From Lunatibacter sp038209145 (GTDB taxonomy: Bacteria > Bacteroidota > Bacteroidia > Cytophagales > Cyclobacteriaceae), in contig JBBQXZ010000109.1 of assembly GCA_038209145.1 (NCBI GenBank), positions 1-14,708 of the forward strand: 14,708 nt of DNA, in the 5' to 3' direction. The notes below the pieces were generated by a model. That model made no database searches, was not told where the DNA came from, and saw nothing but the letters and a program-made list of their open reading frames with translations. Shown here piece after piece: positions 8,101-14,708 of the stretch. Every line of letters begins with the position of its first letter. Position 1 is the first letter of the stretch. The translations under genes and the position numbers were made by a program.

Positions 8101-8496
8101 TTGCTGATTGCCCAAGGTAATGGTTCTGCTGTCAAATCCTATAAATGAAAAAACCAGGTTGACACCTTCGGGAACCGTGATGGAATACCTTCCATCCATA
8201 TCCGTAGCCGTGCCGAGGTTTGTTCCGGGGACAGAAACGGTTGCCCCGGGTATTGGCTGTCCACTCTGATCCTTTACGACGCCCGTGACGGTCACATCAA
8301 ATGCCTTCACGATGAGTGTTTCACTGACTTTTTTTTCATTGGCCAAATTCGGCCTTTTCGCGTTGATATTCCCCAGATTATCATCCAAGGAAAGTTTGTT
8401 TTGGGCTAACAAATCGGAACTTCCGAAAAGTAGACCAACCAACATGCATCCGGAGAATACGCTCGCAATGCAATGGTTAAATAAACTTGTTTTCAT
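5185..8496 (-). CDS. susC: SusC/RagA-family TonB-dependent outer-membrane transporter (pair B)
   Basis: A 1103-residue TonB-dependent receptor. The signal peptide spans about residues 1-31 (cut after LLA). A carboxypeptidase-D-like regulatory domain occupies roughly 69-139 (VTGVVKDQSGQPIPGATVSV). The SusC-type TonB box EVVVVGYGTQ is at 147-156. A plug domain runs to about 270, with LVLVDNVPMDINRINPNDIE and YGARAAFGVILVTTKKG. The remainder is the 22-strand barrel, ending in a terminal Phe (LGVQVTF), as expected for BAM insertion. It imports oligosaccharides with its SusD, using TonB-ExbBD energy. The 40-residue stretch between signal peptide and regulatory domain is too short for an STN signalling domain, so this transporter should not signal to an anti-sigma factor. 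It heads its own unit: a terminator lies upstream at 8770-8809. Confidence 0.96.
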   Translation of the reverse strand: MKTSLFNHCIASVFSGCMLVGLLFGSSDLLAQNKLSLDDNLGNINAKRPNLANEKKVSETLIVKAFDVTVTGVVKDQSGQPIPGATVSVPGTNLGTATDMDGRYSITVPEGVNLVFSFIGFDSRTITLGNQQVLDITLVESVSSLQEVVVVGYGTQQKVNLTGAVGVATSERLQNRPIANVGEGLQGVIPNLNIAPRNGDPASSPAFNIRGFQSINGGSPLVLVDNVPMDINRINPNDIESVSVLKDAAAAAVYGARAAFGVILVTTKKGKAGKVSVSLNSQFSLAKPIFNMDPINDPHEFVNARNLANDRTNGRPAFDPDMVEGTRRWSENPIPENEWGIVNGNLRFYGFNNYQSEIMTNYAPTQQHDLSISGGSENSNYFVSFGHLNKDGYLATNNENFKRYNVLMKAEFKVTKWLTLEEKLVINSQRSDKPFFYNWDVNINSLARVSPIQPIQFPDLPFYLQQGDRATYEPFIGTYFGGTNFWPYLKDGGRSTWTNNDIWMTQGAVLTPAKGLKIQGNFSYNFVHRSEQNVASKIEIASTNLTNPANIISNGFSGNDFIDERSNFDQYYVINAFADYEFSLPEKHSLSTMIGFNQEWGQNKFIRAQNNALITPLIQDLNATIGLQQTFGSQNHNALRGAFYRVNYIFDERYLIETNARYDGTSRFPSESRFGFFPSISAGWRISNEDFMAGTGSWLDELKIRASYGELGNQLLGNNFYPYIPTMGIGQSSFMMNGANRTPFVSPAGLVSPTLTWETVVSRNIGLDFTMLGGKIDASVDVFQRDTKNMLMRSTYPSILGTNAPQANAADSRTTGWELAITWKDRLKNDLSYDITLALSDWTAEITKFNNPNGAIPSGITAEGGNAQYYVGQKLGEIWGYETVGIFQTADEVANAPLQSALGANWRAGDIQYSDLNGDGRITPGNNTLANPGDRRVIGNNTPRLSFGVNNNVSWKNFTLNAFFQGIWRREHWPTSGNWTWFFPFNAGHVEKYFITDSWREDNRDAYFAQAHISTNDKKNIQPQTRFLQNAGYVRLKNLSLGYNLPFNLVNAIGFQNANVYFAGMNLWEYSPIRKPLDPETIYSGAIEYPMQRIFTLGVQVTF

Positions 8497-8533
8497 AAAG
8501 GGTTCTTTTAATTAATTGATTGGAAATTAAATG

Positions 8534-8548
8534 CTGCCCACCGGGCAG
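8534..8548 (-). repeat. Perfect 6-bp GC-rich inverted repeat in the SusC leader
   Basis: CTGCCC and GGGCAG flank three bases (ACC on the plus strand), 38 bases upstream of the SusC ATG at 8496. It is the only GC-rich block in a very AT-rich leader. In RNA it would form a six-pair hairpin. No U-tract follows, so it is not a standard terminator; it may be a regulator site, an mRNA stability element, or chance. Confidence 0.5.
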
Positions 8549-8769
8549 GTTGTTCGATTGATTTTTTTTACATAGGCATTTTTCTTATTTATTTAATGCA
8601 ATTTTTTGTAAAATATGCCGATAAATCAAATTCAGCTATCAACTGAAATTAACCAGCACTATATACTAAAAATTTGAGAGGTTTAGGTGATGCTTATTAG
8701 TCCTTAATTCAGGCTAAAGTATAAATAAAAAAATCAGAAAAAAATTATTTTTTTTTTTCCCTTCCTTTT

Positions 8770-8809
8770 AAATAAAAATAAAACCGCCCACAAGTTCGTG
8801 AGCGGCTTT
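8770..8809 (-). terminator. Rho-independent terminator after SusC/SusD pair A
   Basis: On the minus strand the arms CCGCTCAC and GTGGGCGG (8805-8798 and 8791-8784) pair with one G-U wobble around a GAACTT loop, extended by AAG/TTT (with another G-U) to about 11 pairs. A TTTTATTTTTATTT tract follows. It starts about 40 bases after the SusD stop at 8850. On the plus strand the stem has mismatches, supporting minus-strand use. Confidence 0.85.
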
Positions 8810-8849
8810 ATGTTTATTTGCTACTTTTCTGTTTTCTCACCACATAATA

Positions 8850-10331
8850 CTAAAATCCAGCGTTTTGTGTCAGTTCTGCGTTGACATCGATTTCCCTCAA
8901 AGGTATGGGGAATCTGAGTTGCCTTTCCGCAAAAGTTGAATTGAAAACATTTCTGTGACCCACGAAATTATCATATACCTTGGTGATGTCATTTCTGACT
9001 TTTCGGGTGCGCAACATGTCAAACCACAGCTTCCCTTCAAAACAAAGCTCGAAATACCGCTGATTCCAAACCTCTTCCTCGAAAGCATCCACACTCATTG
9101 AAATTATGGGAGCCAAATCAGCCCGCTCCCGGATATCGTTTACACTTTGGATGGCCAGGGCATTTGGACCACCCCCTGCCCGGTTGGATGCTTCGGCATA
9201 CATCAACATCACGTCTGCCAACCGGTAGATCGTAAAGTTAAGCTCTGCGCGCGCATCCTGATCAATGGCCGTCTTGTCAAACCATTTGTAGATATACTTG
9301 CCTCCCAATTGTTTTCCCTTGTATTCGGAAATAAAGAACTGCTTCTCCTGAACCCGCTTATCAGCAGGATCAAAACTGTTCACAAATTCAAACCGGGGTA
9401 CCAAGCCGCCAAATTCATTGGAATAGGCAGATATGCCAGCAAAGGTGGGTAGGCAAACCGGAGTAAGTGGATTGTTACGGTTAATTTTGTCGAACTGTAC
9501 CTGAAAAATAAACTCTCTACTGTTCTTGTTGGCAGGAATAATCATGTCGGTGTACTCATTGAATAAGTCAAAGGTAGAACCTTTCAAGTCTACGACCTCC
9601 TTGGATCTCTTTGCGGATTCCACGTAAGCAGCTTGCCCGGCATTTACGGGATTTCCCGCATAAGTCAAATATACATCAGCCAGTAATGATTTGATGAAGC
9701 CTTTGGACACTTCTCCGTTTGGCCTCCTCCAAGCAAGGTTGGATGATTCCGCAGACAATAGATCAGGAATGATGATGTCATCATAAATTTCCTTTACCGG
9801 AGAACGGGGAGAATTCACCTCAGCCAACGTCTTGACCGGTTCGCTAATTTTAGGCACATCGCCATACATCCTAACCAAATAGAAATAATAGAATGCACGC
9901 ATTGTCCGAACTTCTGCCAAATAATCGGTCAGTTCTTGCTGATTCAAAGCGGAATAGCGGGGAAGTTGTTCCAACGCCACATTGCACCTCAAAATGCCTT
10001 GATACAACTGGCTCCAATAGGTATCTATATAAAAAGACTGAGAGTCATACGTCAGCTGATTGAATCTGAATCCTTCTGTTTGTGCGACACCATCCGCCTT
10101 TCCGGTCATAAATTCCAAAAGCGACAAGGTGTTACCCCCCCATCCGCCGGAACCGGTAACGACTACGTTCACATTGGCGTAGATACTGGTAACAAGTGCT
10201 CTTGCAGCCTGGGGGCTGGAAAGCTCAGCCTGTGTCGTCAAGGTGGCAGGATTTTCATCCAAAAACCCTTCACAGGAAATCAATCCTGCAGAAAACAGGA
10301 ATAATACGATATATATGAGTTGCTTTTTCAT
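8850..10331 (-). CDS. susD: SusD/RagB-family outer-membrane glycan-binding lipoprotein (pair A)
   Basis: A 493-residue lipoprotein with a hydrophobic signal (residues 5-17), lipobox LISC and lipidation site Cys20, followed by the typical EGFLDENPATL. TMRAFYYFYLVRMYGDVPKI marks the SusD TPR region, and FTIYRLADVMLMYAEASNRAGGG with QRYFELCFEGKLWFDMLR marks the C-terminal RagB/SusD domain. The protein ends in NAGF, a variant of the usual NPGF/NPGW end. It should bind glycan at the cell surface and cap the SusC encoded 21 bases upstream. Its length is ordinary for the family and clearly shorter than the pair B SusD, so the two pairs do not look like a recent tandem duplication. A terminator follows within 50 bases, making it the last gene of its unit. 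Confidence 0.95.
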   Translation of the reverse strand: MKKQLIYIVLFLFSAGLISCEGFLDENPATLTTQAELSSPQAARALVTSIYANVNVVVTGSGGWGGNTLSLLEFMTGKADGVAQTEGFRFNQLTYDSQSFYIDTYWSQLYQGILRCNVALEQLPRYSALNQQELTDYLAEVRTMRAFYYFYLVRMYGDVPKISEPVKTLAEVNSPRSPVKEIYDDIIIPDLLSAESSNLAWRRPNGEVSKGFIKSLLADVYLTYAGNPVNAGQAAYVESAKRSKEVVDLKGSTFDLFNEYTDMIIPANKNSREFIFQVQFDKINRNNPLTPVCLPTFAGISAYSNEFGGLVPRFEFVNSFDPADKRVQEKQFFISEYKGKQLGGKYIYKWFDKTAIDQDARAELNFTIYRLADVMLMYAEASNRAGGGPNALAIQSVNDIRERADLAPIISMSVDAFEEEVWNQRYFELCFEGKLWFDMLRTRKVRNDITKVYDNFVGHRNVFNSTFAERQLRFPIPLREIDVNAELTQNAGF

Positions 10332-10352
10332 AAGATTGCTTACGTTTTTGGT

Positions 10353-13300
10353 TTAAAAGGCTAGGTTAATTCCTGCACTGAAGGTTCTTGGTCTGGCAAA
10401 TGGAAAGAAATCCAATCCTTGTGGAAGCTGCCCTGCTCCTTCAAAGGTATTCACCTCCGGGTCGTATCCTGTATAGGGGGACAGCACAAACAAGTTTTGT
10501 CCACTGAAGAAAATCCGTGCCCTTGTTATCTTATACCTCATCAATATAGGGGCTGGCAGGTTGTAACCCAACATCAAATTTTGTAATCTGACAAAAGATC
10601 CGTCTTCTACCCAATGGGTGTCCATATTGGTTAGGTATGGCGTACCCCATGCCCTTACCTCAGCTATCATGGAATTCTGGTTTTGTGGTGTCCAGGCATC
10701 CAAGACTGTCGCATAACTGTTGGCCAGCGTCTGCCTGTCCTCTACGGAATGTTTGGTCGCATTGATTACATCCTGGCCATACACCACTCGAAATTCAACC
10801 GAAAAATCAAAATTCTTATAGGTAAATGTATTCGTTATATTCCCAACCCACTTGGGATACATCCTTCCGATGATTTTGGAATCGTTCGCATTGATTAACC
10901 CGTTGTTGTCCAAGTCTTCCCAGCGGATATCTCCAGGGCGCAATCTATACTCAGCGGCTTCACCTGCCTCGTCCAAATTCCAGGTACCAGTTCTAACCCT
11001 GCCCCATATCGATCCGATAGGCTCCCCTACTCTTAAAATGTTGGTCTGACCCAAAAACCAAGGTCCGGGAAATATATCCCCATCATTGGCTCCCAACTGG
11101 AGAATCTTGTTTCGGTTGGAAGACCAGTTTAGATCGGTATTCCAGGTAAAATCCCCCTTTTCTATATTCACTGAATTCAAGGTAACTTCAATCCCCATAT
11201 TCTCTACCGAACCGATATTTTGAAGAACAGACCCGAATCCCGTAGAAAAGGGAAGTGGTGCGTTGAGCAAGAGATTTTTGGTTCTTTTGTAATATAAATC
11301 AGTCTCCAGCATCAACCTGCCGTTGAAAAAGCCCATTTCAACACCAAAATCAACCTGATCGGTAGATTCCCACTTGAGGTCTGGATTTCCGAAAGAAGTT
11401 TGTGACACCCCTATTTCGTTACCCGCGGCCTTTAGGACGTTAAACGTTCCCAAAAACTGCAGGGAATTGAAGTTACCGATTTCCTGGTTTCCGGTAGATC
11501 CGGCACTTGCCCTTATTTTCAGGTTATTGATGGCATCGACGCCCTGCATAAACCCTTCCTCAGAGGCCCTCCAGGCGATCCCCACAGAGGGGAAGAACGC
11601 AAATTTGTTGTTTCCTCCAAATCGGGAAGAACCGTCGTACCTTCCAGTCACGGTTAAGAGGTATTTGTTGTCCAAGCTATAATTCCAGCGGGTAAAATAA
11701 GAGTTTAGCGCAAAAGCCCCGACATTTCCGTTGATTCCTCCAATCGGAATTATGTTACCTGCCCTGATATTTCTCCACTCAAAGAAATCATCGATGAATC
11801 CTTCACTTCTTACACTCAGGTTTTCAAAGCTATCCTTCAACCAACTAAAGCCCAACATCCCATTGATTCGGTGCCTGTCACCGATTGACTTGTTCCAGTT
11901 TATGAAGTTTTCATTTTGCCAGTAAATCCGCTGATTGGTAGATACGGTAGCAATGCCCCGTTGATCGGCAGAAAGCAACCGCAGTGTTCGGGAAGAATAG
12001 AAGTTGTTTTTCTGACTGTCAAATATGGAACTAAACGTGGTCTTGAATTCCAAGTCTTTTGTGATCTTAAAATTCAAGTAGAAATCGGCATACATCTGAT
12101 TTAAATTGACATCGGTATACCTGTTTTGAGCTATTCTGACGGGGTTTTCAGCACCTTCTGTTCCAGGCCAGTCCGCATTTGCGCCCCACCTTCCGTCAGG
12201 ATATCGTACCGGTAAAAAAGGCAAGGCCTCGGCAACCATCCGTGCCACATTCAATGCACCGTTTGCATCATCAACTACCCTTCTGTCACTTCTGGTTCCC
12301 AATATACTTCCGCCTACCGTCAACCAAGGTTTGATTTCTGAATCCAAAGCAATCTTACCCGTAAATCGTTCAAAACCGGAATTCATCATGATGCCGTCTT
12401 CATTAGTATAACCCAGCGACACATTGTAGGACGTAGTATTGCTTCCTCCCCGGAATGCTATGTTGTGATTTTGCGCCCAGGCAGTACCATATACCTCATC
12501 TTCCCAGTCAGTATCATAGATTGGTCTGCCGTTGGAGTCAAAAAGATCCGGGTAATTGACCGGATTTGCCCGGACGTATCTGCCTTGGGCAAATCCCGAA
12601 GGATCATACTTTTCGGCATTGTCATAGGCCGTATTATATACGTCCATAAATTCCTGGGCATTTAAGCGGGGTACCGTGGAAGCTCTGTTTGAAACGGAGA
12701 CAAAATTATCATACAACACCTGATTTTGATTCTTTTGTCCCCGTTTGGTAGTGACCATGATCACGCCATTGGCACCCCGTGCCCCATAGATTGCCGCAGA
12801 GGAAGCATCTTTCAAGACCTCCACCGACTCTATGTCGGAAGGGTTGATCATGTTCAGGTCAGCACCGATAATACCATCGATTACAAATAAGGGATTTACA
12901 CCTGAATTGATGGAATTTACTCCCCGAATCCGAATCCTGGAAGATGCGCCCGGAGAATTTTGGTTGTTCAAGACCTCCACCCCGGCAATCCTGCCCTGCA
13001 AGGACTTAACGGCATTGGGCTGGGAACGGTCTATTAATTTATCACCTCTTACAGAACCCACCGATCCGGTTAAGTCTGATTTTTTGACCGTACCGTAACC
13101 GATAACAACTACCTCATCCAGTGCTGTGGCATCCTCGCGCATGTTAACGGTAAGCACGGATTGGTCTCCAACCAACACAATTTGGTTCTCATAGCCGATA
13201 AAGGAAAAAACGAGTGATGCCCCTGCCTGTACCGTCATGGTGAATTTACCGTCCAAATCCGTAACTGTACCGGTTGTGGAACCTTGCACCAATATACTTA

Positions 13301-13529
13301 CTCCAGGCATTGGAACACCGTTTTGATCTAACACCGTTCCTGAAACGTCTTTACGAAGCGAATTGAAAGTACTCATTAATTCTTCTGACACTTCAAAAGT
13401 CCTATTTCTATCATTGCTGGCGACAGCCCAATCTTGTGGACTGAGCGTAAGCACCGAAATTAAAGCCATCGAACTTATGCCGAGAAGCTTCCTGCCTTTA
13501 CTGAAAAGGCGCAGTAACATTTTTTTCAT
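10353..13529 (-). CDS. susC: SusC/RagA-family TonB-dependent outer-membrane transporter (pair A)
   Basis: A 1058-residue TonB-dependent receptor. The N-terminus is basic (MKKMLLRLFSKGRKLL) with a hydrophobic core at about 17-30 and a probable cut near AVA (35-37). A carboxypeptidase-D-like regulatory domain covers roughly 61-131 (VSGTVLDQNGVPMPGVSILV). The TonB-box region is DEVVVIGYGTVKKSDLTGSV (138-157). The plug runs to about 265, with LFVIDGIIGADLNMINPSDIESVEV and YGARGANGVIMVTTKRG. The barrel ends in FSAGINLAF with terminal Phe. It imports oligosaccharides bound by its SusD partner. Residues 38-60 are far too short for an STN domain, so it is not a signalling transporter although it is the nearest gene downstream of the sigma factor. 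An alternative start at Met4 (13520) is possible. Confidence 0.96.
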   Translation of the reverse strand: MKKMLLRLFSKGRKLLGISSMALISVLTLSPQDWAVASNDRNRTFEVSEELMSTFNSLRKDVSGTVLDQNGVPMPGVSILVQGSTTGTVTDLDGKFTMTVQAGASLVFSFIGYENQIVLVGDQSVLTVNMREDATALDEVVVIGYGTVKKSDLTGSVGSVRGDKLIDRSQPNAVKSLQGRIAGVEVLNNQNSPGASSRIRIRGVNSINSGVNPLFVIDGIIGADLNMINPSDIESVEVLKDASSAAIYGARGANGVIMVTTKRGQKNQNQVLYDNFVSVSNRASTVPRLNAQEFMDVYNTAYDNAEKYDPSGFAQGRYVRANPVNYPDLFDSNGRPIYDTDWEDEVYGTAWAQNHNIAFRGGSNTTSYNVSLGYTNEDGIMMNSGFERFTGKIALDSEIKPWLTVGGSILGTRSDRRVVDDANGALNVARMVAEALPFLPVRYPDGRWGANADWPGTEGAENPVRIAQNRYTDVNLNQMYADFYLNFKITKDLEFKTTFSSIFDSQKNNFYSSRTLRLLSADQRGIATVSTNQRIYWQNENFINWNKSIGDRHRINGMLGFSWLKDSFENLSVRSEGFIDDFFEWRNIRAGNIIPIGGINGNVGAFALNSYFTRWNYSLDNKYLLTVTGRYDGSSRFGGNNKFAFFPSVGIAWRASEEGFMQGVDAINNLKIRASAGSTGNQEIGNFNSLQFLGTFNVLKAAGNEIGVSQTSFGNPDLKWESTDQVDFGVEMGFFNGRLMLETDLYYKRTKNLLLNAPLPFSTGFGSVLQNIGSVENMGIEVTLNSVNIEKGDFTWNTDLNWSSNRNKILQLGANDGDIFPGPWFLGQTNILRVGEPIGSIWGRVRTGTWNLDEAGEAAEYRLRPGDIRWEDLDNNGLINANDSKIIGRMYPKWVGNITNTFTYKNFDFSVEFRVVYGQDVINATKHSVEDRQTLANSYATVLDAWTPQNQNSMIAEVRAWGTPYLTNMDTHWVEDGSFVRLQNLMLGYNLPAPILMRYKITRARIFFSGQNLFVLSPYTGYDPEVNTFEGAGQLPQGLDFFPFARPRTFSAGINLAF

Positions 13530-13907
13530 ACTAAATTGGTTATTTGGTGAATTACTATTTAACGGTATTATTTATTATAATATTAATATAGTTATATTTT
13601 TTAAAAAAAATTTAAACTAAAATTTAAATTAATTTTAAATATGTTCATGTCCAAATAATATTTTTTATTTAAGCTGTCAGGGAAATAAAATATCAGCCAC
13701 TACTTCCCTAAATACAGGACAATCTTTTGACTTACTGAATATTACATTGATCAAATTTTTCAATCGAAACGAAATTTAAATGATATTTTCGTTAAATTAA
13801 AATACTTTGTGTAAAAAATAATTTTTTTTTCTGTGTCAAAAAAATGTTGCGATAATTTGACAAAAATGCCAGGGGAAACGTAGCAACAAGACAGATAAGT
13901 AAGAATA
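13530..13907. other. AT-rich intergenic region between sigma factor and SusC
   Basis: This 378-base gap is extremely AT-rich, especially 13555-13660, where runs such as TTTAAAAAAAATTT and repeated AATTTAAA-type palindromes occur; such DNA is often bent and promoter-like. I see no exact TAnnTTTG box on the minus strand, no convincing hairpin terminator behind the sigma gene, and no coding sequence. A promoter for SusC pair A is likely here but cannot be placed; it might be recognised by an alternative sigma factor with an unknown box. Confidence 0.55.
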
Positions 13908-14576
13908 TTATTCCGGGTGTTGCAAAACAAAATACGTAATTACCGGAATTAACATCGTTTTTCTGAGATTGGCCAAGGCCTTATAAATCAGCCTTCTGGC
14001 TGATGAAATGTGGGAGAAATCAAAAATTTCGGCAATCTGTTCATAACTCAACCCCTGGTAATAGAAATAATAGATGGCCTCCCGTTCCCTGTTGTCAAGT
14101 GACTTCAATGCCTCGTTCAAATTAACAAGCAGGTCCACTTCCATTTGTTGCTGAATATACTTGGCTTCGAAAGACAATTCTACCTGAAACTGTTCCCCTG
14201 TAAACCGGAGTTTTTTTTCAGTCGTCTTGGATTGTTTTTTGATGGTTTCAAGTATTTTCCGCTTAAAGGATTTGAGCAAGTAGAAGCGGATAGAATCTGT
14301 AGAACCAAATCCCGCCCTGTTTTTTCGCAAATAGATAAAAAAATCCTGTAAGCAGTCCTTCACTGCCTCCCGATCAGCACAAAATTGACAGCCAAAATGG
14401 AATAAAGGATTTGTATAGGCTTTGTATATGTGAATAAATGCCGCCTCATCACCTTGCTTAAAAAGTTCCCACAGTTCTTTGTCTCCCAATTTTGAACCTC
14501 CCTGATTGACTTGGGCGAATTGACTTGGGGATGAAGCCGGAAATACACGGTGGGTTTGTTGGGTATCCATTCTCAT
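13908..14576 (-). CDS. ECF-type RNA polymerase sigma-70 factor
   Basis: A 222-residue sigma factor with the two-domain ECF layout. Region 2 lies at about 33-100 (LFKQGDEAAFIHIYKAY, then VKDCLQDFFIYLRKNR, binding core polymerase and the -10 element). Region 4 lies at about 150-207 (LNEALKSLDNREREAIYYF, then GLSYEQIAEIFDFSHISSARRLIYKAL, the helix-turn-helix contacting the -35 element). It should direct polymerase to a small set of promoters, plausibly those of this locus. About 30 polar residues precede region 2, longer than usual; starts at Met1 or Met3 (14570) are equally plausible, and the extension may be a mis-set start although no later Met precedes region 2. After region 4 there is a short hydrophobic tail (MLIPVITYFVL). 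No FecR-type anti-sigma gene follows: the next gene is SusC after 378 bases. What lies upstream, beyond 14708, is unknown. Confidence 0.92.
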   Translation of the reverse strand: MRMDTQQTHRVFPASSPSQFAQVNQGGSKLGDKELWELFKQGDEAAFIHIYKAYTNPLFHFGCQFCADREAVKDCLQDFFIYLRKNRAGFGSTDSIRFYLLKSFKRKILETIKKQSKTTEKKLRFTGEQFQVELSFEAKYIQQQMEVDLLVNLNEALKSLDNREREAIYYFYYQGLSYEQIAEIFDFSHISSARRLIYKALANLRKTMLIPVITYFVLQHPE

Positions 14577-14708
14577 AGGAGGTGACAGTCGGGGTGGATG
14601 ATCCTACCATATTAGATAAAAAGAAAAAGATAAAAAAGGAAAATCGGCAAAAAGTAAGTGGGGGGATTATATTTTGTTTTGTTTTTGGAAAAAAATATTT
14701 ACCTTTTA

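Larger units (their letters stand above)
8497..8849. other. Intergenic region between the two SusC/SusD pairs
   Basis: This 353-base gap holds the terminator of pair A (8770-8809), an 11-T run at 8748-8758 next to A-rich tracts, and the leader of the pair B SusC, with an inverted repeat at 8534-8548. Since a terminator separates the pairs, a promoter for pair B should lie between about 8500 and 8770. I find no exact TAnnTTTG on the minus strand; near matches are TGAATTTG around 8627-8634 and TACTTTAG around 8714-8721, each with one mismatch. No coding sequence is evident. Confidence 0.6.

Noticed and set aside
8300..8400. Possible STN signalling domain at the N-terminus of the pair B SusC
   Set aside because: Only about 37 residues lie between the signal peptide and the carboxypeptidase-D-like domain, too short for an STN domain and without its pattern.
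8631..8647. TTCAG/CTGAA inverted repeat with a 7-base spacer upstream of SusC pair B
   Set aside because: Five-base arms are too short to separate from chance without conservation data.
8748..8758. Run of 11 T and nearby A-tracts
   Set aside because: Homopolymer in AT-rich intergenic DNA; could bend DNA or vary in length, but nothing links it to phase variation, since it is outside any coding frame and no promoter is placed around it.
9936..10304. Plus-strand open frame of 122 codons opposite the pair A SusD
   Set aside because: Antisense shadow of a well-supported SusD; no domain seen.
13845..13923. TGTTGC / GCAACA / TGTTGC inverted repeats near the end of the sigma gene
   Set aside because: Six-base arms with loops of about 30 bases are expected by chance, and no T-tract follows; not a credible terminator.
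14577..14588. AGGAGGTGACAG on the plus strand, resembling a strong ribosome binding site
   Set aside because: It faces away from the sigma gene, no plus-strand coding frame follows at proper spacing, and Bacteroidota rarely rely on such sites.

Overview
The window looks like part of a polysaccharide utilization locus (PUL) of a Bacteroidota bacterium. The evidence is two SusC/SusD outer-membrane uptake pairs, SusD lipoproteins with a lipobox Cys near the N-terminus, AT-rich intergenic DNA, no clear Shine-Dalgarno sequences, and one exact match to the Bacteroidota -7 promoter box (TAnnTTTG). The domain style would suit Cytophagales or a related marine/soil order, but that placement is only an inference. 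All eight genes I can support lie on the minus strand, so the biological order runs from high to low coordinates.

Layout in transcription order. (1) 14576-13908: an ECF-type RNA polymerase sigma factor, with no anti-sigma gene beside it. (2) A 378-base AT-rich gap. (3) 13529-10353 and 10331-8850: SusC/SusD pair A, closed by a rho-independent terminator at about 8770-8809. (4) A 353-base gap that must hold the start signals for the next unit; it contains a perfect 6-bp inverted repeat in the leader. (5) 8496-5185 and 5178-3373: SusC/SusD pair B, closed by a very strong terminator at 3305-3340. (6) A good -7 box at 3264-3271, followed by a tightly packed three-gene operon: an alginate-lyase-superfamily protein (3202-2123), a secreted beta-propeller protein of unknown function (2121 or 2076-1087), and a heparinase II/III-like protein (1040-1, whose C-terminal part lies outside the window).

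Likely joint function: the secreted or periplasmic lyase-like proteins cleave a uronic-acid-containing polysaccharide by beta-elimination, and the SusC/SusD pairs bind and import the oligosaccharides. The target (alginate, glucuronan, a glycosaminoglycan or another uronate polymer) cannot be fixed from this sequence. The sigma factor is the only regulator visible. Neither SusC carries the N-terminal STN signalling domain, so classical FecI/FecR-type signalling through these two transporters is not supported here.

The items most worth a second look are the beta-propeller protein between two lyases, the alginate-lyase-like protein with Trp where AlgL has its active-site His, and the sigma factor without a visible partner. 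I saw no insertion sequence, CRISPR array, tRNA or rRNA.
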